Made by a program: the position numbers and the translations under genes
NCBI RefSeq assembly: GCF_003075035.1
Contig: NZ_QCZE01000001.1
Coordinates: 1,176,602-1,240,601 of the forward strand
Origin: Zobellella maritima
GTDB lineage: Bacteria; Pseudomonadota; Gammaproteobacteria; Enterobacterales; Aeromonadaceae
DNA: 64,000 nucleotides
Direction: 5' to 3'
Notes under the pieces: model-generated
What the model was told of the DNA's origin: nothing
The model's input: only the letters and a program-made list of their open reading frames with translations
Databases searched by the model: none
Part shown: positions 20,652 to 28,968 of the stretch, piece by piece
How positions within the stretch are numbered: the stretch's first letter is position 1
Layout of the letters: each line of letters starts with the position of its first letter

Positions 20652-22264
20652 AACATGCCCGATCTGATATTGGCCAGGGGCGCCGGCAACGGCGGATACC
20701 ATTTTTCCAGTAACTCTCGCGAGCGCTGCAGCTCGCTTTGCCAGGTATTTTCATTGACCACCACAGGGCGCAACATGATTACCAGTTCACTCTTTTTCGT
20801 GGCCAGCTTGCGGTTCTTGAACAGGTTGCCCAATACCGGAATATCACTCAGCAGAGGCACGCCGGAGTTCTGTTCGCTCTCGGTTTCCTGCATCAGGCCA
20901 CCGATAATGATCAGCTCGCCGGAGCGGGCTTCGACCACGGTGTCGGACTCGCGGATACTGCTGCGCGCCAGGGGCAGGCTGATGACATCGCTGCCGAAGT
21001 TGATGGTCTTGGTGCTGTCTTCCACCTGGCTGACCGATGGATGAACATGAAGCAGTACGCGGTTATCATCGGTGATCTGCGGGGTAACATCGAGGGAGAT
21101 GCCGGAAAAGAACGGCGTCAGCTCGATCTCCGGGGTGGTGGTGGTCGAGGTACCCGTGGTGGTGGTGACCGAAAAGTCGGTGACAAAATATTCATCCGTG
21201 CCCACCTTGATCACCGCCTTCTGGTTGTTGCTGGCGGTTACCCTGGGGTTGGACAGGGTATTCACCTCGCCCTGGGTCTGCAGCAGGTTGACCACTGCAT
21301 TGAAATTGCCATCGGTAATGTTAAACACCACGCCCCCGCCCAGCAGCTTTGCCAACGGATTGAGCTGCAGTGTCCCGGTCGGATAGCTCAGGGCACTGTC
21401 GGCGGTCACCAGAGGATCGGGGGAACGGCTGGCGCTGCTGCCGGCAGTCAGGTTGCTCCAGTCGATGCCCTGCTCGTAGCCATCATTGAGCTCCACCTCG
21501 ATAATCCGCGCCTCCAGTACCACCTGACGCTTCAGCTGACGCTCGGCCCGGGTCAGAAAATCTTCCACCAGGACCAGCTCATCGGGGGCGGCCCGTACGC
21601 TGATCAGCCCGGACTGGGGATTGGTGACCACAGCCCTGCCCTCTTTATCGCCAAGCAGCCGGCTCAGGGCGGACTCCAGATCCTTCCAGAAATCGCTGTT
21701 GGCGCTGGTGTTGATGCGGGTGCCACTGTTGTCGCCGTCGTTATCGCTGCTGCTCAGGCTGCTGCCGCTGATCGCCGTTTGCGACAGCCCTTCCCGGCTC
21801 AGCATCAGGTAATTGACATTGAAGGTGCGGGTACGGACTCCGGAAGGAAATATCTGATAGATAGGGCCTTTTTTCTGAACACCGTAACCATAGAGGCCGG
21901 AAAGCGCATCCAGCACTTCCGGCAGGGTTACCTGGCGCAGATTCAGGCTGATGGTGCCGTCCACCTCCGGATGCACGGCAATACTGATATCCTGCTCGGC
22001 GCCGAGGGCGGTAAAGAACACCCGGGCATCCACCTCGCTGGCGGCAATATCAAAACGCCGCTGCCGAGCCGAGGCCGCCGACGGCACCTGACGCGCGGGG
22101 CCGGCCAGCAGCTCCCGTTCTACCGCTGCCGGCACAGGATCCGGTCGAAAGGCCATCGCCTCCTCCAGGACGGACTTGGGCAGGGAGCCGTCCGGGGCGC
22201 TGACACAGGCCGCCAGCAATGTACTCAACAATACAACAACAGGCTGTCTTGGCACCAAAATCAT
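20648..22264 (-). CDS. mshL: MSHA secretin MshL (outer-membrane lipoprotein)
   Basis: 538 residues. A lipoprotein signal (VVVLLSTLLAAC) ends in a lipobox Cys at about 20. A secretin/TonB short N-terminal-like domain (about 70-135), a BON/N-type domain with a Ser-Asn-rich insert (about 165-235) and the C-terminal secretin domain (about 240-520; GGLMQETESEQNSGVPLLSD, LVIMLRPVVV) follow. It forms the outer-membrane channel through which the MSHA pilus emerges. It overlaps mshK by 4 bases and mshN by 4. The ATPase gene mshM, normally next, is absent. Confidence 0.92.
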   Translation of the reverse strand: MILVPRQPVVVLLSTLLAACVSAPDGSLPKSVLEEAMAFRPDPVPAAVERELLAGPARQVPSAASARQRRFDIAASEVDARVFFTALGAEQDISIAVHPEVDGTISLNLRQVTLPEVLDALSGLYGYGVQKKGPIYQIFPSGVRTRTFNVNYLMLSREGLSQTAISGSSLSSSDNDGDNSGTRINTSANSDFWKDLESALSRLLGDKEGRAVVTNPQSGLISVRAAPDELVLVEDFLTRAERQLKRQVVLEARIIEVELNDGYEQGIDWSNLTAGSSASRSPDPLVTADSALSYPTGTLQLNPLAKLLGGGVVFNITDGNFNAVVNLLQTQGEVNTLSNPRVTASNNQKAVIKVGTDEYFVTDFSVTTTTGTSTTTTPEIELTPFFSGISLDVTPQITDDNRVLLHVHPSVSQVEDSTKTINFGSDVISLPLARSSIRESDTVVEARSGELIIIGGLMQETESEQNSGVPLLSDIPVLGNLFKNRKLATKKSELVIMLRPVVVNENTWQSELQRSRELLEKWYPPLPAPLANIRSGML

Positions 22265-22581
22265 GGCATATCCTGTTCGGTCAATGAAGAAAAAAGCCTG
22301 AGTTCAAGCGACTCCCCCTGAGCGTCCAACTTAACCTGCCGCCGGCCGATATTCACCAGCCGGTAGTTGCCGACCTTATCACCCAGCCGGTAGTACCGGC
22401 CATCGATAATGGCACTGGCGGTGCCTCCCCCGTGCAACACCGCCTGCAGGCTGTACGCGGGCTGCGTCACCGCGGCCGTGACGGGTGTTGGCGAGGCATC
22501 AGACGCCTCCGCCAGGGGGCGGGTGGGATCCTGGAATACCGGTGTTGTACTCAGCATCAGCCACAGCAGGGGATTAACCAC
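22261..22581 (-). CDS. mshK: MSHA biogenesis protein MshK
   Basis: 106 residues from a GTG at 22581 preceded by AAGGAG with a 7-base spacer. An ATG seven codons upstream in the same frame lies in front of this ribosome-binding site and is not likely used. The N-terminus is a short signal-like segment (NPLLWLMLSTTPVF), then DPTRPL as in PilP/GspC-type proteins, then a small beta domain (AIIDGRYYRLGDKVGNYRL). It probably links inner-membrane MshI/J proteins to the secretin MshL. It overlaps the ends of mshJ and mshL. Confidence 0.8.
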   Translation of the reverse strand: MVNPLLWLMLSTTPVFQDPTRPLAEASDASPTPVTAAVTQPAYSLQAVLHGGGTASAIIDGRYYRLGDKVGNYRLVNIGRRQVKLDAQGESLELRLFSSLTEQDMP

Positions 22582-23215
22582 GCAACAACTCCTTATGATC
22601 ACTCAGGGTGAAAAAATCCAGCCGAATCAGTGCATCCGGGTACCGCTCCAGTTCAAAATCCAGGTCCTGCCAGTACAGTTTGCCTTGCAACGACTCCAGC
22701 CGGCGCACATAGTCCAGCAGCTGGCGGTAGCTGCCCCTGAGCTGCAGACTGATCCCGTGCCGGTACAGGGTACCGCCGGCAGGGGTGGCCATGGCCTGCG
22801 CCGGCCGGTTCTGCAGCTGTACCAGCTGCAAGCCGTTTTCCCGGGCCAGTATATCCAGCAGCAATTGGGCCATCTGCTCCGGCCCCACCAGGCTTTGCAG
22901 GCGGCCCTGCACTTTATCATCAAGGCGGTCCAGGCGCTGCCTGAGCTGCTCAATTTGCTGCCGCTGCTCCGCCCGGGACAGGGTGGCAATCATGTCATTG
23001 AGTTCGTCACTGCTTTTCTTACGTTCTGCCAGGGTCCGGTACAGCTGTGTTTCATCGGCAAGCAGTTGCTGTTGCCGGACCAGAACCGTGGCTTCAAATA
23101 CCAGCAGCCCCACCCAGGCCAACAGGGCCCAGCCGGCACTCAGCAGCAACCAGCGCTCACGAGGGCCGCGGGCCATAAACAGACGCCGTAATACGCTCAG
23201 GGAGAGGCCCTTCAT
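22574..23215 (-). CDS. mshJ: MSHA biogenesis protein MshJ (PilO-like)
   Basis: 213 residues. One N-terminal membrane helix (WLLLSAGWALLAWVGLLVFEATVLV, about 22-46), a coiled-coil segment (about 50-110) and a C-terminal ferredoxin-like domain as in PilO. It forms the inner-membrane alignment complex with the PilN-like protein encoded just before it. Four-base overlap with that gene; its stop lies inside the start of mshK. Confidence 0.82.
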   Translation of the reverse strand: MKGLSLSVLRRLFMARGPRERWLLLSAGWALLAWVGLLVFEATVLVRQQQLLADETQLYRTLAERKKSSDELNDMIATLSRAEQRQQIEQLRQRLDRLDDKVQGRLQSLVGPEQMAQLLLDILARENGLQLVQLQNRPAQAMATPAGGTLYRHGISLQLRGSYRQLLDYVRRLESLQGKLYWQDLDFELERYPDALIRLDFFTLSDHKELLRG

Positions 23216-23793
23216 TTGCTTGCCTGTCGATCGCTGTGCAGGGTAAAGAACAAGGTGTCCCCCTGGCCCTGACGGATTTCCAGCCGACCAAAGTCGCGCC
23301 CGTGCAGGGAGTCGGTTTGTCTAAAGCCCAGGATCCAGGCGGGCACCGCCTGGGCGTGCCGGGCGGCACCCTTCAGGGTCATGGCCTCGCCCGACAGCGT
23401 TAGCCCCTGCAGGGACACATCCCGCCATGGTACCGAGGCCAGGTCGGTTAGTACCGACCCATAAGACGCCAGGTTATCGCTGCTAAGCAACGCCAACATT
23501 TGCTGTTGCTCCCGCACATGCTGCATCAATCGCTCAAGCTCCCCTTCATCCTGACTACGTGTCAGCTTCCTGACCTCCTGCTGTAAACGTTCGAGATCAG
23601 CTTGTGCTTCATCGGCTTGAGCCTGCAAGCGGCGATTTTCCTCCCCCTGCCGGAGATTTTCCCATCCGCTGATAGTAAAGACCAGCGACCAACCCAACAG
23701 GATCAGCAAGACCCCTGCCAGCCCCCACGCCGGGGTTGGCCAGCTTGAATCGGGCTTCAGCGCGGCCTGATAAAACTCAATCCGTTTTTTCAT
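23212..23793 (-). CDS. PilN-like MSHA assembly protein
   Basis: 193 residues: a single membrane helix (GLAGVLLILLGWSLVFTISGW, about 24-44), a long coiled coil (about 45-100) and a small C-terminal domain, the layout of PilN. In Vibrio the second product of the mshI region has this role. It overlaps mshI by 17 bases and mshJ by 4, so translation is coupled. It should contact the PilM-like MshI through its cytoplasmic N-terminus (MKKRIEFYQAALKP). Confidence 0.78.
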   Translation of the reverse strand: MKKRIEFYQAALKPDSSWPTPAWGLAGVLLILLGWSLVFTISGWENLRQGEENRRLQAQADEAQADLERLQQEVRKLTRSQDEGELERLMQHVREQQQMLALLSSDNLASYGSVLTDLASVPWRDVSLQGLTLSGEAMTLKGAARHAQAVPAWILGFRQTDSLHGRDFGRLEIRQGQGDTLFFTLHSDRQASK

Positions 23794-24655
23794 CGTTCTC
23801 CCGCTGCAATATGCCCAGTGCCGGCAAGGCCTGGGGAGGCAGCTCGCCTGCGGTCAAGGAGCGGGTCTGCATATTAAAGACCCGGACTATCGACTGCTGC
23901 AGGGCCGGTGTCACCCATTCCGGCATGGCCAGATACCAGTGCTCCGGGGGCGCCAGTTTCAGCTGGCCGGTGGCATAGTCGATGCTACGCTGCAGCTCCA
24001 GCAGCAGGTTGTCGACATTGAACGCCTCGGCGGAAGCCGACTCATCATCCAGCGACTGGAAACCACGGATAATACGCGAAAACTGCCATTGCTGCTGATG
24101 AATAAAGAGCAGGGTCAGTTCCTGGCCCGGGGCCTTGTACAGCACCAGACCATGGTTCTCCATTGGCAGCAGGTTGGCCATGGCCAGTTCGTCTACCCCT
24201 ATGGTGATCACCTTGCACAAGGGGCTAATGGCCTGTACCAGGCCGGCCAGCCGATCCCGGGGGCTGTAATAGACGGCGATCTTCGCTTCCCCCTGGGGTG
24301 AGGGCGGCAGATCGATATAGTCAAACAACAGGTTGTCGACCGGCTCATTGACCAGGTCGCGCACGCACCAGGGCAAGGCCTGGGGCAGCTCCTCATCCGG
24401 CAGCTTGGGTTTGGGCAACTGCAGTTGCTGATACCAGCCGCGTCCCAATGCCAGTTGAATCCCCCGCCCCTGCCACTGTTGCTCCTCGATAAACGACACC
24501 AGCGCGGCCTCGGCCGTCTCATGTCGGGCTATCGGCCTTAGGCACACCCGGTTCTGATCCCGCTCGTCGATTGCCAGGATGTTTTCCTGGGTCAGGTACA
24601 TCCCCAGCCTGGCGATGGGCTTGGTCTTGTTGAACCCCTTGAATCTCAGTCGCAT
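23777..24655 (-). CDS. mshI: MSHA biogenesis protein MshI (PilM-like)
   Basis: 292 residues, no membrane helix, with the divided actin-like fold of PilM-type proteins inferred from size and position (IAIDERDQN-like entry, VITIGVDELAMANLL, PALGILQREND end). As the first gene of the locus it starts about 150 bases after the AEC transporter stop, with a candidate promoter in between. It is a cytoplasmic partner of the PilN-like protein in the pilus alignment complex. Confidence 0.8.
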   Translation of the reverse strand: MRLRFKGFNKTKPIARLGMYLTQENILAIDERDQNRVCLRPIARHETAEAALVSFIEEQQWQGRGIQLALGRGWYQQLQLPKPKLPDEELPQALPWCVRDLVNEPVDNLLFDYIDLPPSPQGEAKIAVYYSPRDRLAGLVQAISPLCKVITIGVDELAMANLLPMENHGLVLYKAPGQELTLLFIHQQQWQFSRIIRGFQSLDDESASAEAFNVDNLLLELQRSIDYATGQLKLAPPEHWYLAMPEWVTPALQQSIVRVFNMQTRSLTAGELPPQALPALGILQRENDEKTD

Positions 24656-24683
24656 CTGGCCCGTACCACAAACAGAAAGGCGC

Positions 24684-24712
24684 AGTATAAACAGATAAAA
24701 ATGTTTTATAAA
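24684..24712 (-). promoter_or_regulatory. Candidate promoter of the MSHA operon
   Basis: On the reverse strand TATACT (24684-24689) lies 17 bases after TTTATA (24707-24712), about 30 bases before the mshI start. The gap it occupies is AT-rich. Assigned by eye. Confidence 0.45.
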
Positions 24713-24807
24713 CGGACAGTAAAGGCGATTTCATAAAGCAAGCATCCGGATATCGGCAGAGAACAGCGTCGACCATCCTCCCCTTCCCGTTATTTTGCCC
24801 CTATCGA

Positions 24808-25689
24808 TTAGATGAAGGTCAGGGTGAGATAGACGACCAGGGGAATGGTGAATACCGACATGGCATTGCCCAACAGGACAATGCTGGCCATCTTGTCGGG
24901 TTGGCAGCGGAACTGCTCGCAGAGCAGGTAATTCAACACCGCCGGCGGTAACATCACCGACAATGCCAGCAAACGTAACCAGTCGTCGGTCAGGGGCAGC
25001 CACCAGGCCAACAACAGCAGCGTCGCCGCCCCCACCAACAGGTAACTTATGTTTACCCTGAAGGCCAGCCCCAGGTTACCCATTTCTCCCTCGGAAAGGC
25101 GCACGCCCAGGGCAAACAGCATCAGCGGCACCGCCATCTGGCCCAGCAGCTCGGCCGAGGTAATGATAAATTCGGGCAGCAGGGCGGGATAATCCGCCAG
25201 TCCCATGCCCAGCGCCGCCGCCCAGACAATGGGGTTTTTCAGCCACTGCCAGGGGCCCGCTTCCCGGGACAGGATAAACAGCCCGAGGGAAAAGTGGACC
25301 AGGTTCGAGAGCACGAACAATATCACTATGGCCCCCAGTTGCTCGGCGCCATAGGCCAGCATCATCAGTGGAATGCCGATATTGCCGGTATTCCGGAACA
25401 TGCCGGCCAGCACCAGGGTCCGTCGCTCCAGGCCCTTGAAGCTGAACAGGCTCAAAAGCACCCCAGGCAACAGGATGATCAGCACCCCGGCCACCATCAA
25501 GGGCCAGCTGCCAGACAGCGAGACCGGGTTGTTGATCAGTGCGGAAAATACCAGGGCCGGACAAAAGACGGCGACATTGGCGAGATTGACAAACCCCATG
25601 TCGGCGCGAGCCTGACGACGGCCAAACACAAAGCCCACCGCCACTACGGCAAACACGGGCACCACAATATTAAGCAAGGTCAGTAACAT
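24808..25689 (-). CDS. AEC family (auxin efflux carrier) transporter
   Basis: 293 residues from the ATG at 25689; a TTG 15 codons earlier is possible, and neither has a clear ribosome-binding site. About ten hydrophobic segments in two halves, typical of AEC/PIN-type secondary transporters (NTGNIGIPLMMLAYG and the second-half MLPPAVLNYLL). Bacterial members move organic acids such as malate or malonate; the substrate here cannot be told. It lies 83 bases after the mechanosensitive channel gene on the same strand. Confidence 0.87.
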   Translation of the reverse strand: MLLTLLNIVVPVFAVVAVGFVFGRRQARADMGFVNLANVAVFCPALVFSALINNPVSLSGSWPLMVAGVLIILLPGVLLSLFSFKGLERRTLVLAGMFRNTGNIGIPLMMLAYGAEQLGAIVILFVLSNLVHFSLGLFILSREAGPWQWLKNPIVWAAALGMGLADYPALLPEFIITSAELLGQMAVPLMLFALGVRLSEGEMGNLGLAFRVNISYLLVGAATLLLLAWWLPLTDDWLRLLALSVMLPPAVLNYLLCEQFRCQPDKMASIVLLGNAMSVFTIPLVVYLTLTFI

Positions 25690-25772
25690 AAGGATGGCCG
25701 GCGACAAAAGCCCGCAGTATGGCCTGCCTGACAAAAGCTGTAAACATGGTACCCGACCCAGTAACGATTTGC

Positions 25773-27104
25773 CTACGGCTCTTCCGGCGCGCTCGGGGCC
25801 ACCTCGGTCAGGGAATGGGGGGCCGACTTGATATGCAGATCTCGCTGGGGATAGGGAATGGTAATACCGGCCTGTTTGAAGGCACGCCAGATGGCCAGGT
25901 TGATTTGGGAGCGGATATTGCCGACGCCGGCTTCCGGATCCCGAATCCAGATCCGCAGTTCCAGATCAATACCGCTTTCACCAAAGCCGCGCAGCTGGAC
26001 CGTGGACTCGGGATAGGCCAGCACCCGGGGAGAGGTCTGAATCGTCTCCAGCATCAGGGCCATGGCCTGTTCCGGATCATCATCGTAGCTAACCTGTACC
26101 GGAATGCTGATCCGCACATAGGGATCGGTATAGCTCCAGTTAATCACTTCCGAGATGATCAGGTTTTCATTGGGGATCAGGGTTTCCACCCCGGCCCGGC
26201 TCTTGACCACCACATAGCGGGCGCGCAGTTCCTCGACCCGGCCAAACTGCCCCCCAACCGTGATCACATCGCCGGGCTTAATGGATCTGTCCAACACCAG
26301 GATAAAACCACTGATGAAATTGCTGGCGATACGCTGCAGACCGAACCCGATCCCCACACCCAGGGCACCGCCGAACACCGCCAGGGCGGTAAGATCTATG
26401 CCCACCGCGTCGATGGCGAGCAAAAATGCCAGGGTGATCAGGAAGAACTTGCTGAATTTGGCAAAGGCAACCTGCATCGAGGGTGCCATATAGGCCGACA
26501 GCTTCATCCGTCGTTCCAGTAATCCGGAAATCCAGAACGCCAGGGTCAACAACAGGGCCACCAATACCACCAGTTTGATGGTCGACAGCAGGGAGATACG
26601 GGTCCTGCCCATGTCGAAGGCCACCGCATCCAGGGTTTCAGTTACCGCCGGCAGCCAGCCCAGCAGATGCAGGGCCACCACCAGCCAGATGCCGGTAGAG
26701 ACGATATTTTCCCAGGCCAGCAGCATGGGCGTGGGCGGAAATCCCTTGCGCAGCAGGTAGACCAGGATACGAATGAGCACCAGGGAAAGCAGCAAGGGCA
26801 CCACAATGTCGATAAGCACTACCGGCAATGCCAGCAACATCAAGGCCCCCTTGCCGAGCAGCCCCCACAGCAACATGGACAGGGGAAACACCACCTTCTG
26901 AACGGTCCGTCGAGTAACATGACGCAGGCCCGAGGCCGGCGTGCCTTCATCCAGGTGCAGCAGCCGGCTGGCAAGGCGATTGACCGCCAGGCCCCCCAGG
27001 GCCGCCAGCAGCAAGACGATCAACTGATAGAGGACGGTAGCGGAAAGGATCTGTTCAAACCAGAGAGGCAGGTGTTCAAGCAGCTGGGCGAGCTTTTCTT
27101 CCAT
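25773..27104 (-). CDS. MscS-family mechanosensitive ion channel
   Basis: 443 residues. Several membrane helices (about 20-50, 70-130, 135-160, 185-210) precede the MscS core: the pore helix with small residues (LAVFGGALGVGIGFGLQ, about 270) and the beta domain (GDVITVGGQFGRVEELRARY, LIPNENLI). The extra N-terminal helices are usual for the longer YnaI/YbdG-like relatives. It relieves turgor on osmotic downshift. GGAG lies 5 bases before the ATG. Confidence 0.9.
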   Translation of the reverse strand: MEEKLAQLLEHLPLWFEQILSATVLYQLIVLLLAALGGLAVNRLASRLLHLDEGTPASGLRHVTRRTVQKVVFPLSMLLWGLLGKGALMLLALPVVLIDIVVPLLLSLVLIRILVYLLRKGFPPTPMLLAWENIVSTGIWLVVALHLLGWLPAVTETLDAVAFDMGRTRISLLSTIKLVVLVALLLTLAFWISGLLERRMKLSAYMAPSMQVAFAKFSKFFLITLAFLLAIDAVGIDLTALAVFGGALGVGIGFGLQRIASNFISGFILVLDRSIKPGDVITVGGQFGRVEELRARYVVVKSRAGVETLIPNENLIISEVINWSYTDPYVRISIPVQVSYDDDPEQAMALMLETIQTSPRVLAYPESTVQLRGFGESGIDLELRIWIRDPEAGVGNIRSQINLAIWRAFKQAGITIPYPQRDLHIKSAPHSLTEVAPSAPEEP

Positions 27105-27205
27105 GATGACTCCATATTCGTATCACTAAACTCTATGCCATCCGCTGTTTCCCTGCCACAGCAAGCCCCAAACCCGGCGCCTGATCGTTAACCCCTGCCA
27201 ACTGG

Positions 27206-27404
27206 CATCGCGGCGGGGTCGCCCCTCCTACAGCAAACCCAATCCCCGGCAATTGACCCTGTGGGAGGCGCGACCTCGCGGCGAGTTGACCGAAGGCCAT
27301 CAACATTGTCACCGGTTTCAGGCAGATGGGAAAGCGGGGCCATATGGATCAGGTCATTTAATATCCTGCGGATATTATCGCGCCGGGGTCGACGCTCCTA
27401 CAGA
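27206..27404. repeat. Three REP-like palindromic elements
   Basis: Three related short units between the channel gene and dadA: 27206-27235 and 27377-27404 in one orientation (sharing atcgcg, ggggtcg and ctcctacag) and 27259-27284 in the other (ctgtgggag, gcgacctcgcg). They resemble the intergenic ggagcgacc-type REP sequences common in pseudomonads and relatives. No gene is seen in 27105-27444. Confidence 0.7.
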
Positions 27405-27444
27405 AGTCGCTCTCACAAACAGACAAGGTCCTTCCATAAAAGAA

Positions 27445-27468
27445 GAGGGCCTCTGGTAAGAGGCCCTC
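27445..27468 (-). terminator. Rho-independent terminator of dadA
   Basis: A perfect 10-bp stem (gagggcctct/agaggccctc) with a 4-base loop, followed on the reverse strand by TTCTTTTA. It lies 9 bases beyond the dadA stop. Confidence 0.9.
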
Positions 27469-27477
27469 GTATCGCGA

Positions 27478-28728
27478 TCAGTAGCGGCTGATTGACAGTC
27501 CCTGCGGATCTATGTCCGGCTGTCTGCCGCTGATCAAATCCGCGATCAGCTTGCCCGAGCCCGGGCCCATGGTCCAGCCCAGGGTACCGTGGCCGGTGTT
27601 CAGCCAGAGGTTTTTGAGACGGGTGCCGCCGATAATGGGCGTCCCATCGGGGGTCATGGGCCGGAAGCCGGTCCAGAAACTGGCCTCTTCGATATTGCCG
27701 CCCTCGGGGAACAGGCTCCTCACGGAATGGGCAATGGTCTCGCGCCGGGCCGGTGTCAGATCACGGTTGAAGTCGGCCAGCTCTGCGGTACCGGCCGCAC
27801 GGATCCGCTTGTCGAAGCGGGTAATGGCCACCTTGAAGGTTTCATCCATCACGGTGGACTGGGGAGCGTCCGCATCTTCCTTCACGTCTATGGTCAGCGA
27901 ATAGCCCTTGACCGGATAGATCGGCAGGCGGATCCCGACGGAATTGAGCAGGAATGGAGAATAACTGCCCAGGCAGACCAACACCTGATCGGCGGTTTCC
28001 AGCCCCTTGTCGGTCTGTACCCCGCTGATCCGCTCGCCGTCGCGCACCAGGCCCTTGATATCGGTGTTGAACTTGAAGGTAACGCCCTGCTCGATACATT
28101 TCTTCACCAGTCCCTTGGTAAAGAGGTTGCAGTCACCGGTTTGATCTGCGGAAAAGTGCAGGCCGCCTACCAGCTTGTCTTTTACCCGGGCCAGTGCCGG
28201 CTCACGGGCAATGCACTCTTCGACATTAAGCATGGCATGGGGCACTTTGAAATCCTGCAGCACCTTGATGTCCTTGGCGGCATCATCTACCTGCTTCTGG
28301 GTGCGGAAGACCTGCAACAGGCCCTGCTTGCGGCCTTCAAAGGACAAATTCAGCTCATCCTGCAGGGCGTTGACACACTGCCGGCTATACTCGGATACCC
28401 GCACCATGCGAGACTTGTTGATGCCGTAGGATTTTTCGTTGCAGTTGGCCAGCATCGACAGCATAAACTGCCACTGCATCGGATTCAGGCTCGGACGCAC
28501 CTTGAGCGGGGCGTGCTCCTGAAATATCCACTTGATGGCCTTGGCCGGAATACCGGGGCCGGCCCAGGGAGACGACATACCAAACGACAGCTGTCCGGCA
28601 TTGGCAAAGCTGGTCTCTTCGGCCGCTTCAGGCTGCCGATCCAGCACCACGACCTCATGACCCTGCTGGGACAAATACCAGGCACTGGTTACACCGACAA
28701 CCCCACTACCCAAGACCAAAACTTTCAT
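27478..28728 (-). CDS. dadA: D-amino acid dehydrogenase DadA
   Basis: 416 residues, full length for DadA. The N-terminal FAD site is VLVLGSGVVGVTSAWYL, followed by the DadA-typical ETSFANAGQLSFG and SSPWAGPGIP. The C-terminal FAD contacts (GFRPMTPDGTPIIGGT, LNTGHGTLGWTMG) are intact. This membrane-associated flavoenzyme deaminates D-alanine and other D-amino acids to keto acids, feeding electrons to the respiratory chain. No alanine racemase gene (dadX) accompanies it here. Confidence 0.95.
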   Translation of the reverse strand: MKVLVLGSGVVGVTSAWYLSQQGHEVVVLDRQPEAAEETSFANAGQLSFGMSSPWAGPGIPAKAIKWIFQEHAPLKVRPSLNPMQWQFMLSMLANCNEKSYGINKSRMVRVSEYSRQCVNALQDELNLSFEGRKQGLLQVFRTQKQVDDAAKDIKVLQDFKVPHAMLNVEECIAREPALARVKDKLVGGLHFSADQTGDCNLFTKGLVKKCIEQGVTFKFNTDIKGLVRDGERISGVQTDKGLETADQVLVCLGSYSPFLLNSVGIRLPIYPVKGYSLTIDVKEDADAPQSTVMDETFKVAITRFDKRIRAAGTAELADFNRDLTPARRETIAHSVRSLFPEGGNIEEASFWTGFRPMTPDGTPIIGGTRLKNLWLNTGHGTLGWTMGPGSGKLIADLISGRQPDIDPQGLSISRY

Positions 28729-28968
28729 AACACTTCCCTATAAAGATGCGAACACACCGACAATATCATCTAAAAAAAGAAGGAAATCCAGAGCAAAAGC
28801 ATAGCCTCAACAGAGCGTGTCTGGCCAGCCTGAGCGCTAGCCCTGACAACGCTGTATGTTCCGCTGAAGCGCCAATATTTACAGGATGAAAGTTTGGATT
28901 ATTTTTGTAAAACTGGAATTATATTCTACATTAATAAAAATTGTGATTGAGTTGGCAAAGTGAAAAAA

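Noticed and set aside
25294-25686. Long plus-strand frames opposite the transporter, MscS, kinase and aminotransferase genes
   Set aside because: They lie antisense to well-supported genes, lack ribosome-binding sites and have low-complexity His/Gln/Gly-rich translations typical of shadows in GC-rich DNA.
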